Shown here in pieces: positions 13,530 to 24,677 of a DNA stretch of 64,000 nt. This DNA comes from Ailanthus altissimus (Eukaryota > Streptophyta > Magnoliopsida > Sapindales > Simaroubaceae). Location of the stretch: the NCBI GenBank assembly GCA_946807835.1, contig OX327690.1:30660501-30724500 (forward strand), written 5' to 3'. A program made the translations under genes and the position numbers. Under the pieces are notes generated by a model, which saw only the letters and a program-made list of their open reading frames with translations, ran no database searches and was not told the DNA's origin. How positions within the stretch are numbered: position 1 is the first letter of the stretch; every line of letters begins with the position of its first letter.

Positions 13530-14344
13530 ATATTGTTTTGTAAATTTGCTACTGTATTTTGTGCTTTCATTCAATGGATTCAAGGATCTATTTCTTTTTC
13601 CTGTCATAAATTTTGTCTTCTCAAATTGAAAGATAGATCTTATTATTGTTAGCAAAATTGCTAATATAAATTGATTTGAATGTGATTAATATAATTTTGT
13701 ATTATTTTCCTAATGAACATAGATATATGAAAACTACTTTTTGGAGCGATGAATATAATTATAATTTTTTTTATAACTTTACTAATTAATTCTAAAAAAA
13801 CTATATTCATAATAATAAAAAAAAATATTTTCCATAAAATTAATCATAAATCAGAACTAGTTTTTTTATGGAAAATTTTTTTATACTAATAATTTTAATG
13901 ATAAAAAATCACTTGTGAGTATGAAATAATTTTTCATTATTTTCATAATGAAAAAACAGATAGGTATAGAAAATAAATTTTTTTAATTACTTATGATTTC
14001 AACCATTTTATTTTTTAAAACAAATTAATTTGAAAATTAAAAAAAAATCGTGATCATAATGAGTTTAAAAATTAAATATTTACATTTTTGGCAGTTAGCC
14101 ATTTAAATTTAAAATTATTTAAAAAAGACAACATATTTATTATTGTTATGAATTTTTTAAGTACCAATATTTAATTTATGTATAATTGACAACCTAATTG
14201 ATACATAGAATGCGTCTATGTGTATATACATTAATATTTTTATAATAATTATTAGAATTGAATTAGTGCAGGTATGGTTGTATCCAAAAATTTATAAATT
14301 AAAAAAAGACAGCTATCTTTTTTTTTCAGTGCATGATAGCCTTA
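13530..14344. other. 3' flank of P450 pseudogene and AT-rich sequence
   Basis: The first roughly 120 bp match the sequence downstream of the intact P450 (AATTTGCTACTGTATTTTGT), but the minisatellite found there is absent. The rest is AT-rich with no gene recognised. Confidence 0.6.
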
Positions 14345-14862
14345 TGTCACGCCTTAAATATTTTCAAGCAATGACTCGAACATTTGGTGTACGACAGGAC
14401 CATCAAGGAAGTACTTAGTTAATTTTGGGTTAAATGAGCTAGAACTTCTAGAAGGTCCAATGAAGTTGGGTTGAGGTCACATTAATATGGTAGGTCGGAG
14501 AATAATCTAGAAAACATATATTCCTTAAGATGTATTTTTGGTAGTTGGCATCTTTAAAATATTCTTTAGGATATTCTCCTCTTTAGATATGGACCATTGG
14601 ATTAGAGTTAATCTTAGTCGTCCATTGTATATAGCTTTAGTTATAAATAGGTGGAGTTCTCATTTGAGAATCAATCCTCCAAATGCTTCAAATTGTATAG
14701 CTTTGTAATTCTCTCTTTAGTAATAATATTCGAGAGTATTTTCTCAAACACTTGGTGTGTGCTTCTTCTTCATCTCTTTCTTTAGTTAATTGGGGTCTTG
14801 TAGGCTGCTTAGCACTAGCAAGTGTCTAAGGTCGCACGGGTTCGAGAAATCAGTCCGTAACA
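14345..14862 (+). repeat. 5' LTR of the Gypsy derivative
   Basis: 518 bp, from TGTCACGCC to CCGTAACA. It aligns without gaps to the 3' LTR, with about 50 differences counted by eye, nearly all transitions. Confidence 0.93.
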
Positions 14863-14889
14863 AGTGGTATCAGAGCGGGTTCAAAGAAG

Positions 14890-16600
14890 ATGATGAAGGA
14901 AGTTGTTGGTTCATCCAAGGTTACTGAAGGGAAGGGTAGAGACCCCAAAGCTAGGAGACATGGGAGTATTTCGCCAGAAAAGTTCGTTGATCCGAACCAT
15001 GATCTAGGGGACATGGTTATGAGGCTCGGTGGTGCTGTGAGCAAGGCAACAGATCGCCTTAGGGAGTTGGAAGAGCACGTCGAGAAGCTCGAGGTAGGCC
15101 TCGATATTCAAGAGGACGAGCTGCGCTCCCTCATCGACAACTCCATTGACGAGCATGCTGACGAGCATGCTGACAAGCAACAAGACTGGATCAAGACTTT
15201 TCAGGAGAAGGTCTACAACACCATGGACAAGGTTCAAGCTCAAGTGGAAGAGCTGCGTAGAGGGTTTGACACTGTCAAGGAGGATGTGGTGCTGTGCAAG
15301 CAAGCGGTCGCTAATGGCGTAGCTACTCAAAGTGCGGTAGCTGCACCAAGGGTTGAAGCCCTTAAACCAAAAGAGTTTAGCGGCAGACGGGATGCCAAGG
15401 AGCTTGACAACTTATTTTGGCAAATGGAGAGGTATTTCAGCGCTATAGGCGTGCGGGACGAACACAAGGTAAGTATCGCAACTTTATACCTTTCCGATCA
15501 TGCGATTTTATGGTGACGTAGGAAAAGCGAGGAGATTCGCAAGGGTACCTACACTATAGACACATGGGATGAATTGTAACGGGAGTTAAAGCGCCAATTC
15601 TATCTGGAGAATGTAGCGGATGAAGGAGTTGAAACAAACAAAGTCCATTAGGGAGTACGTAGAGGAGTACTCTTTGTTGATGCTGCAAATCCGCAACATG
15701 ACCGAGGAGGACTTGTTGTTCAATTTCCTGGACGGGTTACAATCCTGGGCTGCCAATGAGTTGAAGCGGCGTGGAGTGCAGAATATATCCGATGCCTTTA
15801 CAATGGCGGAGACGCTCATAGATTACCGCAAGGGGGATTTGGGAAAGTCTAAGAATTCTAAACCCAATCACAGTAAAGGTGAGGAAGCCAAAGCGTTTCA
15901 GCCTCCGGAGAGCAAGGAGGAGAAAGGCAAACCGCCCAAGTGGAAGGAACAGAAACGCAACGGCCATAGAGGTAATGGTCCGAAGTCTAACTGTTTCCTT
16001 TGTGATGAGGATCATTGGGTGAAAGACTGTCCGAAGAAGAAGGCTTTCAATGCAATGTACGAGGCACAAGAGAAGGGCGGACAGAGCCGTATGGGTTGCA
16101 TGCAGCTGTTCAATTCCCTCAAAGCCAAGCGACGTGCAGACGTGCCAACGGGGACAACGCTCATGTACATTGAAGCCTATGTCAATTGCATCAAGACTCA
16201 AGTGTTAGTTGATACGGGGGCTACGTACAACTTCATTAAGCATGCGGAAGCGGAATGCTTGGGCCTTTATGTAGAGAAAGGAAAGGGATACCTTAATTCC
16301 GTGAATGCAAGAGCCGAGCCGCTGGATGGGGTGGTTCGTGGAGCTGAAATCCACATTGGCAAATGGCACGGTGAGGTAAATTTCTCGGTAACACCTCTCG
16401 ATGATTTTGATGTGGTGCTAGGTATGGAGTTCTTACGGCAGTACAATGTGGTGTTACTTCCTCAACACAACTATATGTGTATTTTGGAAGGAGGGCCTCG
16501 AATGATACCGACGGTAGACATGCCCAAGGGTGGGCGATCCAAGCCAAACGCCAAGGTCGTTTCCGCAATTCAACTAAGGGTAGATTCTGAGCTCAAATGA
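14890..16600 (+). pseudogene. Gypsy gag and aspartic protease, frame-broken
   Basis: The first open frame (14890-15516, 208 codons) has a charged N-terminus and a heptad-like coiled-coil segment (about residues 50-85). The gag capsid domain starts after KPKEFSGRRDAKEL. Stops near 15516 and 15578 and a frame change separate it from the second frame (15620-16600, 326 codons). That frame holds the rest of capsid, a zinc knuckle of the CX2CX3HX4C form (CFLC, H, KDC) and a retropepsin with active site LVDTGAT near residue 190. The family is Ty3/Gypsy by gag, the knuckle and the DTGA protease. Confidence 0.9.
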
Positions 16601-16621
16601 GGGTTACATTCAGCCTCAACA

Positions 16622-17385
16622 ATGGGGATGTATGATGCGGCAAATGAGGGCAAAGATGACATACCGAAGGTTGTTGTAGAAGTACTCAGGGAGCACAATG
16701 GGGTCAAACCTACTGCCATACCGGAAGAATCGCCTTCAAGAGATATAATTGAAGGCAAGTTGGAGCTTGAGATTACGCTTCCAACTATGGGGTTGATGCC
16801 TCCATCGGAGATGAGAGAGTTGCAGGGGTAGCTCGAGGAGTTATTGGATGCGGATGTCATCCAAAAGTCCAAGGTGTCACATGATGTGCATTTTCAGCAC
16901 AAGGAGTAGGTCGAAGACAAGCAGTGGCATGTCAAGCATGGTGCGAGGGACTTGGTGATGGAGACGATACTTCCACCACAACGCAAGTCAGCACGCCCAC
17001 TTCACAACGGCCTTGATCGTGGGGATGAAGGGCCAAGGTTTATTGCCAAGAGAGTTGGCAAAGTCTCGTATAAAGTGGAGTTACCTTCGAGACAGCGGCA
17101 GTGGCTACATCATATGCATTCTGCAAGCTGTTGGACGCAGTATCGTGGAGGTACGGGAGATGCAGAATTTGAGCCACACAACTGGGAACCTTTGGGGATT
17201 TTCACACGCCATGACAAAGGCGAGGAACTCAGGACGAGCCTTGAGTACTTTGATGAGTGAAAAGGGTTGCCCGATGGGAGAGCACGCTTGGGACACGAGA
17301 GCACACAGCCAGAGTTTGAAGACCGGGGTGCGCAAGTTCAAGCGAAGACGCGACGAGGGCGTCGCGTGAATTTCGTGGGGGAGAA
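16622..17385 (+). pseudogene. Remnant of Gypsy pol with internal deletion
   Basis: The segment before RT is recognisable (PPSEMRELQG, LEELLDADVIQ at about 16800-16870). It is followed almost directly by the tail of integrase (VKHGARDLVM and RVGKVSYKVELP at 16930-17090). The join near 16876 marks the loss of RT, RNase H and most of integrase. Several stops and frameshifts are present. Confidence 0.85.
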
Positions 17386-17903
17386 TGTCACGCCCCAAAT
17401 ATTCTCAAGCAATGACTCGAACATTTGGCGCACGACAGGACCACCAAGGGAGTACTTAGTCCATTTTGGGTTAAATGGGTTAGAGCTTCTAGAAGGCCTA
17501 ATGGAGTTGGGTTGAGGCCACATTAATGTGGTAGGTGGGAGAATAATCTAGAAAACATATATTTCTTGGGATATACTTTTGGTAGTTGGCATCTTTAAAA
17601 TATTCCTTAAGATATTTTTCTCTTTAGATATGGATCATTGGATTAGAGTTAATCTTAACCGTCCATTGTATATAGTTTTAGTTATAAATATGTGGAGTTC
17701 TCATTTGAGAATCAATCCTCAAAATGCTTCAAATTATATAGCTTTGTAATTCTCTCTTTAGTAATAATATTCGAGATCATTTTTTTAAACACTTAGTGTG
17801 TACTTCTTCTTCATCTCTTTCTTTGGTTAATTGAAGTCTTGTAGACTGCTTAGTACTAGCAAGTGTTTAAGGCCGCGCGGGTTCGAGAAATCAGTCCGTG
17901 ACA
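17386..17903 (+). repeat. 3' LTR of the Gypsy derivative
   Basis: 518 bp, from TGTCACGCCCC to CCGTGACA. It is preceded by the purine-rich tract GTGGGGGAGAA. Confidence 0.93.
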
Positions 17904-17927
17904 CTTAACTACCATACATCGTTCTCC

Positions 17928-18765
17928 ATGGGAAGAAGAAGAACAAATTGTCTCCAGCTCCCTCTCGTCATCGAACGGCGTCCGCTCCTGGAAAAGTTGC
18001 AGTTTTTGCGTCTGCTTCTATTGTTGTGGATGCTGCTTTCGGGCCAGCTTCTGATGATATGGTGGACGATGGTGCTGCGGGAATTGATATTGATCTGTCG
18101 AAAGTTACTTGTTGTGATGGAGATTTGCGATCTGATCGTGGCCGCTCCTTGCTTTTCGGTGGCTCAGTTTCTAGTTTGCAATCACCTGTCCTTGGCAGCA
18201 GCTCCTTAGACGCCAGTGGCAGTAAGAGGTTAACCGACAACGGCCATGCCTGTGACAGCAACAATAGGGATGGCACTAAGCTTGCTGGTGATGAGCTGGA
18301 GCTCCCTGACAATAAACAAGTTCTTGATGATACTGTTAATTTTGGGAATGAGTATGATGCAAAATGGAAGAATGTAAATAATGAAAATGAAAATGTCAAT
18401 AGGCAACACAGGGAAGGACTGAAGAAACCATGGACTTCTTTATTCACTGACAACCGAAATTTTAAGGCTGAAGCTAAATTACAATTTGTTGCACCAATAA
18501 TTTGCAATGGCCAAAAAGTAGTGAAATACCATTTATAGGAACTTGTTGAGGAAGAACAAAGATGGAAATATGCCTTAATTAGAGGTGTTTAGGTCTCTCC
18601 TCAAGTTTCTATCGCTTGCAAGCATTTGTGAAGAATAAATGGACAAGATACGGATTATTTTCTGTCCATCCCATTAAGCAAGGTCTATTTCTATTCAACT
18701 TTGATAGTGAATTAGGATAATAACGAGCTCTAGAAAAAGGGTTAATCACTTTTGACAATCTGTCG
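17928..18765 (+). pseudogene. DUF4283 (LINE ORF1-like) fragment
   Basis: A decayed coding piece. The N-terminal low-complexity part (196 codons open from 17948) ends in KPWTSLFTDNR, AEAKLQFVAP and GQKVVKYHL. After stops and frame changes it continues as LQAFVKNKWTRYGLFSVHP, GLFLFNFDSE and ALEKGLITFDN (about 18610-18760). This is the hallmark order of DUF4283, found in ORF1 proteins of plant LINEs and related domesticated proteins. No zinc knuckle or endonuclease/RT follows. The short basic N-terminus (KKKNKLSP) is one base out of frame with the ATG. A truncated, dead copy. Confidence 0.8.
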
Positions 18766-19182
18766 TTATGATTGTTAAAATTTAAAAATCAAGAATGATT
18801 ATTGTAATATCTTATTATTATAATTTTATATATATTATTTTATGCATCTTAATCTTTATTCTCTTACTTTAAATTTATTAATATTTTAGATATAAAATTT
18901 ATTTTTACGAATAATATAATATATATTTGTTGTTTAAATTTTTTTAAAAAAAACAATCTACAATTAATCAATTTTAAATATAAAATTCTAAAATTTTAAA
19001 AATTTATACATCGTCAATTCTTAAATTATGCTAAAGTTTTTAACAACATATTTGTTACAGTTCAGCCATTATTGATATAAAATAAAAATATTAATATAAT
19101 TTATTTTATTAAATTTAAACATTTATGTTATGATTTGGCCTTCCAAAATTTTAATACCGGTTCCCCCTGTTATGGCAAAGCA
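18766..19182. other. AT-rich spacer
   Basis: No coding or RNA feature seen between the DUF4283 fragment and the P450 promoter. Confidence 0.5.
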
Positions 19183-19783
19183 ACAAATTAGTGATCACAA
19201 AAATTTAAGAGAAAAAGAGGGTATAATTAAGCACAATTTAGAGAAGAAAGATAAAGTACGCAATTACTAGGGATTTTCTTTTTCTTTTAGTTAAATTATT
19301 ATGTACTTGTTTTAGCCTCTTTTAATTAAAATTAAGCAAATAATCTTATTTCACTAACATTTGTTAACTTTTTATTTAAAAATAAATCCCGGTAAAAGAC
19401 TTTATTGCCAATAAAAAAAATATAATTTAGCTAGTATTGTCATAACGGCAGAAACTAAATTAGCAATTTTTCCAAATAAATAATAACTTTGAAACTTTCA
19501 TAAAAAATATTAATTAACTTTGAAACATTTTATGAAAGATAACACTTACCACGTGATTTGACAAATCTACTAATTAGTGACCACATAAATTTAAGAGAAA
19601 AAGAGTATATTTCAGCACAACATAGAGAAACACAAGCTTAACACAATTAATTAGTGAGCACATAAATTTAAGGAATAACGAGCGTCTATTTAAGCATTAT
19701 TTAGAGAGACAATCTTAACACAATTTCAAGAAAGATATTTCCTCCTCTAAACACTCTGATCAGTGATCTACTAATTAACCACC
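19183..19783 (+). promoter_or_regulatory. P450 promoter with repeated core module
   Basis: A module of about 60-65 bp (AATTAGTGACCACA, AAATTTAAGAG, then a TATTTAAGCAC-like word and a TTAGAGA tail) occurs three times: about 19183-19250, 19571-19630 and 19645-19709. The last copy holds the likely TATA box (TATTTAAGC at 19687-19695, about 90 bp before the ATG). TTTGAC W-box-like words precede the modules (about 19555-19565). Function is inferred from position and conservation with the pseudogene promoter. Confidence 0.55.
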
Positions 19784-22124
19784 ATGAACTTCCTTCTTCA
19801 AGACCTAAACACCACAATAATTGGAGTCTTTGTTATACTTCTCTTTTCCTGTTACGGTTTTCTGATTATAAGGTCCAACTCCACAAAGGGTCGAAAGCCA
19901 CCAGAAGCTTCTGGCAAATGGCCGGTGATCGGCCATCTCCCTGCCTTAGCAGGACCCCAACTCCCTCACCTTTTGTTGGGTGCCTTAGCCGACAAGTATG
20001 GTCCAGTCTTCTCCATTCGGATCGGCGTGCACACAGCCTTGGTGGTCAGTCGCTGGGAAGTGGCCAAAGAATTGTTCACCAAGTATGATGTGGATATATC
20101 CTCTCGCCCCAAACTCATAGCTGGAGATCACTTGGGCTACAACAATACCAGTGTTGGGTTCTCTCCCTACGGTGCGTACTGGCGTGAAATCCGCAAAATA
20201 ATGACCATAGAACTTCTCTCGAACCGCAGACTTGAATTTTTAAAACATATTCGAGCTGAAGAAGTACAAGACGGAATAATAGAGATTTACAGGCTTTGGA
20301 CCATGAAGAAGAATGAGTCGAACCAAGTTTTGATTGAGATGAAAAAATGGTTTGGGGACTTGAACTTGAACGTGATTTTAAGGATGGTTGCTGGGAGGAG
20401 ATATTTCGGTGCTCGTGCAGACAGCGACGAGAAAGAAGCGACACGCTGCAGGATTGCCATGAGGGATTACTTTCGTTTGGCTGGGGTTTTCGTGGTGAGA
20501 GATGCTTTGCCTTTTTTCGGATGGCTTGATATTGGCGGATATGAAAAGACCATGAAGAAAACAGGCAAAGAATTGGACAGTCTCGTTACGGAGTGGATAG
20601 AGGAGCATCGTAAGAAAAGAGATCACGTTGGCGATGATCAGGCGGCGGTGGCAAAAGGAGATCAAGATTTCATTGATGTGCTGCTATCGGTTTTTGATAA
20701 TTGTGCTAACCTCTTCGATCATGACGTTGATACAGTAATCAAAGCCACAACCATGGTGTGTGTATATATACATATGTATTTATTTCTCGTCATGTTTGCA
20801 TCTATTTCATTAACATGTAGGACTTTATCAAGTATCCCCTTATATTTTCTTTCAACTATTCACAACCCCCCCAACCAATTTTCAGAAATTTCAAACAACC
20901 CCTGCTGTCATAATGATCCTATTGAATCCTCACATTTTGGATTCTTTTACGATTTTACCATTCTAACGTAACCATTAAATCATGTTTAGCATACATAATT
21001 AAAAAAATATCCTTTTTAACTAACACCATTCCAAAAAATAGAAATATAGATATTAATCTAAAATAATATCTATTTGCCTTTTAAATAATTCATAATTGAA
21101 ACTAACTTACATATTTTTTCATAAATTAGAATAAACTGTAAAAACAATTATTTAAATTTGTATGAAGCTTAATTTAACTTATTTAATATTTTCTTATATT
21201 AAAAATAAAAAATAGCATAGTGGTAACTAAGGTCTTAAGAATGAAAATGAACGGAAAGGAAAGAGAAAATAAAATTAAAGAAAAAGAAAATTTTAATATA
21301 ATAGTTTAGAAATTATTAAGATCTAATATCTATTTGAAAATATCTTATCCACTTGATTTGACAAAGCCATCAAAGCCACAACCTTGGTTTATTTTTCTCT
21401 TACTCTTTGTATCTTTTTCATGCACATGCAATTTTTGATTAAATTCTATCAACAACTAAATTATTAGACTCACTTAAGATGCACTTTGCAGTCAATAATT
21501 GCAGGATCTACAGATGCCATAACAGTTAATCTAACCTGGGCACTGTCACTATTGCTAAACAATCCCCATACACTGGAAAAGGTCAAGGAAGAATTAGACA
21601 ATGTTGTGGGCAAGGAAAGACTATTGAGTGAATCAGATATAGACAAGCTGGTTTATCTTCAAGCTGTAGTTAAAGAAACACTAAGACTATACCCAGTTGG
21701 GCCACTTGCAGGACCGCGACAATTCACTAATGATTGCAACGTATCAGGCTACCATGTCCCCAAAGGAACCCGGCTTATACTTAACGTTTGGAAGATACAA
21801 ACAGACCCAAGGGTGTGGTCTGATGATGCCTTGGAATTCAAGCCTGAGAGGTTTCTAACCACTCACAAGGATGTTGATGTGAAGGGTCAGCATTTTCAGT
21901 TTCTGCCATTTAGTGGTGGTAGAAGAATGTGTCCTGGAATATCACTTGGCCTGCATATATCACATCTGGCCCTGGCTAGTTTGCTGCATGCATTTGACGT
22001 ATCAACTCCTCCAAATGCACCGGTTGATAATATGACTGGAACCGTTGGACTGTCAAACATGAGGGCCGCGCCCCTCGAAATTCTTGTGAAACCACGCTTG
22101 TCTTCTTCTAAACTGTATGAATAA
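19784..22124 (+). CDS. Cytochrome P450, CYP82 family (two exons)
   Basis: Exons 19784-20755 and 21492-22124, GT-AG intron, 534 aa, normal for CYP82. A haem mono-oxygenase, ER-anchored, expected to hydroxylate small specialised metabolites; the substrate cannot be read from sequence. An N-terminal hydrophobic anchor (about residues 10-28) is followed by the proline-rich hinge [18 protein letters not shown]. The C-helix WREIRK and CYP82-like [17 protein letters not shown] follow. K-helix ExxR is KETLR (386-389), the PERF region is FKPERF, and the haem loop is [11 protein letters not shown] with Cys471. Oddity: the I-helix reads GSTDAI (329-334), so the usual Thr after the acidic residue is Ala333. 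The start is the first ATG after the TATA-like box and matches the pseudogene start. The frame is open in both exons, so it is probably functional. Confidence 0.93.
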
Positions 22125-22154
22125 AATTGTTTCTAAGCACAGTTCAGTACTAGT

Positions 22155-22424
22155 GCCTCATGTTTCATAAATAAGTTTGACTAGTGTGGCCTCTTAATAG
22201 GCTTGTAGCCTTATGTTTCATAAATAAGTTTGCCTCCTGCGCGTGGCCTCTTAATAGGCTTGTAGCCTCGTGTTTCATAAATAAGTTTGCCTCCCGCGTG
22301 TGGCCTCTTAATAGGCTTGTAGCCTAGTGTTTCATAAAAAAGCTTGCCTCGTGTGGCCTCTTAATAGGCTTTTAGCCTCATGTTTCATAAATAAGTTTGC
22401 TTCGTATGGCCTCTTAATTGGCTC
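22155..22424. repeat. Minisatellite of about 57 bp, five copies, in P450 3' region
   Basis: Units start at about 22155, 22212, 22269, 22326 and 22379 (57, 57, 57, 53 and 46 bp). The unit is TGTTTCATAAATAAGTTTGC, a short variable piece, then GTGGCCTCTTAATAGGCTTG and TAGCCT. GGCCTCTTAATAGGC contains imperfect dyad symmetry. It begins 30 bp after the stop codon, so it probably lies in the 3' UTR. Confidence 0.92.
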
Positions 22425-23267
22425 CCAATTTGCTACTGTATTTTGTACCTTCTTTTAATATTCCTATCATTAATTGTCTTCTCATTAAAAAATAGATGAC
22501 AATATGGTATGGTAGGTTTAGCTAACATCTTATTATTATAAGGGAGATTATTAATATACTTTATAAAAAATCTGTTAATATAAAAAAATAATTTTTTAAA
22601 TTAATAAATTTTAAATTTATTTATGAAGGAAAATTAAACTTAAGTCTTATCTTGATGAGAGTTGTTAGTACGAACTTGGATTTTTTTTTTGTCGTGACCT
22701 ATGAGAAGCTTGTAAAAAAAATACGGACATAAGCTCAATGATAGTCTTGTCAAGATAAATTTCAATAAAAATGCTCCGATAAGTTAAAAATGGATTCTTT
22801 CAGTCTTTTTTCATCATTCTCTCTATATTTTTTTTTCTTTTTTATAATGATAGTCTTTCAAAGATCTTTTTGGACTTTCCTCTTCTATATTTATGTTTTG
22901 CGCTGAATATTCTTTGTTGCACTTTTGACACACGCCAAATATCGTCATATTTTACTTCTGACATAGGTCAAAAATCCCCTGTTGTGCCTCTGACATACGT
23001 TAAATCTCCTTCTACATATTTTATGACCCCGTTCCTGTCGCATGTCAAATTTTTTTTCTGATGTGTTAAGCATATTCCTTGAGTTTGTCTCCACCGGCGA
23101 TTTTGGTTTAAGCGATGCTTATTTAAAACGACTCAGGTCAAATTTTGAATGGCCTTCCCTCATTTGTTCGATGTTGAAGCGGGAGGGGGGGTGGGGGTTT
23201 AGAGGGGGAATAATATCAATAATAACTTAGGGTTATTACATGTTTCCCCCTTAGGGTTTGTGAACTT
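22425..23267. other. Intergenic sequence
   Basis: The first bases resume similarity to the pseudogene 3' flank. Around 22915-23050 four loose copies of a TCTGACATACGTCAAA-like word are spaced by about 30-45 bp. No gene recognised. Confidence 0.4.
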
Positions 23268-23272
23268 AAACA

Positions 23273-24672
23273 TGTTAGACATATAATGTTATTTATGCCA
23301 TTAAAGCATGTAAAATAACATTTTATTATATTAATAAAATTTATTTATATATATAATTGAGCATACATTGATGAGCTCATATTTATAAAATATGTGATCT
23401 ATGTATTAGGCATATGATGCTAATACAGAGGGTATAGATCATAAGTTCTTTATAAATTAAATCCGGTTCACATCCATTAATTAAAATGGCATTTCATTAT
23501 GTAAGGTTGTAGTTTTTCTCTTTCTTATAGTGGATGATTTACCTTGATCATGGAAATAGAGACTTCGAGTAGAAACATTAGTGTATAAGTTACATTGAAT
23601 GAGACTACTATAAATTTTGATCCGATTAACTAAATGTCGTAGATCTTAATTCACAAAAGTTTTAATAACCTTGATTGATCTTAATCCAAAATAGATATTG
23701 AATTTACATTTATGCGTTGTATCTTTTGAGTTATCACGGAATAAGATCCATATAAACGGTCAAAACCTCGATAGTTTAAAAATATAATTTCATGGGTCGT
23801 AGTAACATATATTTGTAAGATGGAATCTAATAATTAATATTTACCTAAGATGTTTGCAGTACTTGATCATTAAAATCTGTTGCCACAACTTATTCAATAA
23901 ATTATTTATTGAATAATAATATTTATTTGAAAATGTATTTACAAATATAGACATATTAAAAGTGATCATTAGAGCATTCAGTAACTTAGGGGCAAATAAG
24001 TAATTAAATAGGCAAGACATTTTTTTCATGTCCTAACTTTAATTATGGACATCAATTAGAGGGTCAAGTAAGTAGTGATTATTGGTCTAAAGACCAAATT
24101 CAATTTAATTAAATGAGTTTTTACTTTATAACATGGGTTACTAGAGTACAGCCATTAACTTTTAGTAAAATAGTATATGGTTAACTTAGAAAAATTTGTG
24201 TATTATGAGATAATAAGGACTAGACCTTTTAAGTTGGAGTTAGAAAGCTCATGCATCTTGCAGTCCCTCTACTAGCTCAAATATTAATCAAACTCTAATT
24301 TTCTAATCCTAATGTAATTCTAAATACCCTAGAGAGATTCCTATATATATAAGAGGTATAGAGTAGTAAAAAGAACAATATCATAATCAGAAAAATTCTT
24401 TTTACGTATTTTTATTTGAAAAAAAATATAATTATTACCATTCTCTCAGATTTAGGTATTAATATTTTTAGAGATTAAGAAAGATCCACAAGCCCACACG
24501 CATTGAGTTTAAAGATTAAGAATAGTAGAGAAGATTATATCTGATCAATTCAAAATTTGTCATAAAAAAGAATTAGGATAAACTTTTATTCTTATACATG
24601 TAATTATAAACAAGACGATCTAATTTTTGTTACATTTATTTTATTAAAAAAAAAATTTATTTATTACCAACA
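23273..24672. mobile_element. Solo LTR, 1400 bp
   Basis: The sequence is bounded by TGTTAGAC and ACCAACA and flanked on both sides by AAACA (23268-23272 and 24673-24677). TG...CA ends plus an exact 5-bp target duplication, with no coding region inside, identify a solo LTR left by LTR-LTR recombination. Family unknown. Confidence 0.82.
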
Positions 24673-24677
24673 AAACA

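Larger units (their letters stand above)
14345..17903 (+). mobile_element. Ty3/Gypsy deletion derivative (non-autonomous)
   Basis: LTR element with two 518-bp LTRs, a tRNA-Met-type primer site TGGTATCAGAGC at 14865-14876 and a polypurine tract at about 17371-17385. It is flanked by CTTA (14341-14344 and 17904-17907). Only gag, zinc knuckle and aspartic protease remain, joined near 16876 to the C-terminal tail that normally follows integrase. Reverse transcriptase, RNase H and the integrase core are missing. The reading frame is also broken in gag. Without its own RT and integrase it could move only with help from a relative. Confidence 0.93.

Noticed and set aside
15004..15330. 108-codon minus-strand frame over the Gypsy gag
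   Set aside because: Antisense shadow of the gag reading frame, with no independent support.
20115..20665. Minus-strand frames of 95-109 codons within the P450
   Set aside because: They overlap exon 1 of a clear P450 on the other strand and resemble nothing.
22155..22424. CRISPR-like direct repeats
   Set aside because: Units are contiguous minisatellite copies with no unique spacers, in a plant genome.
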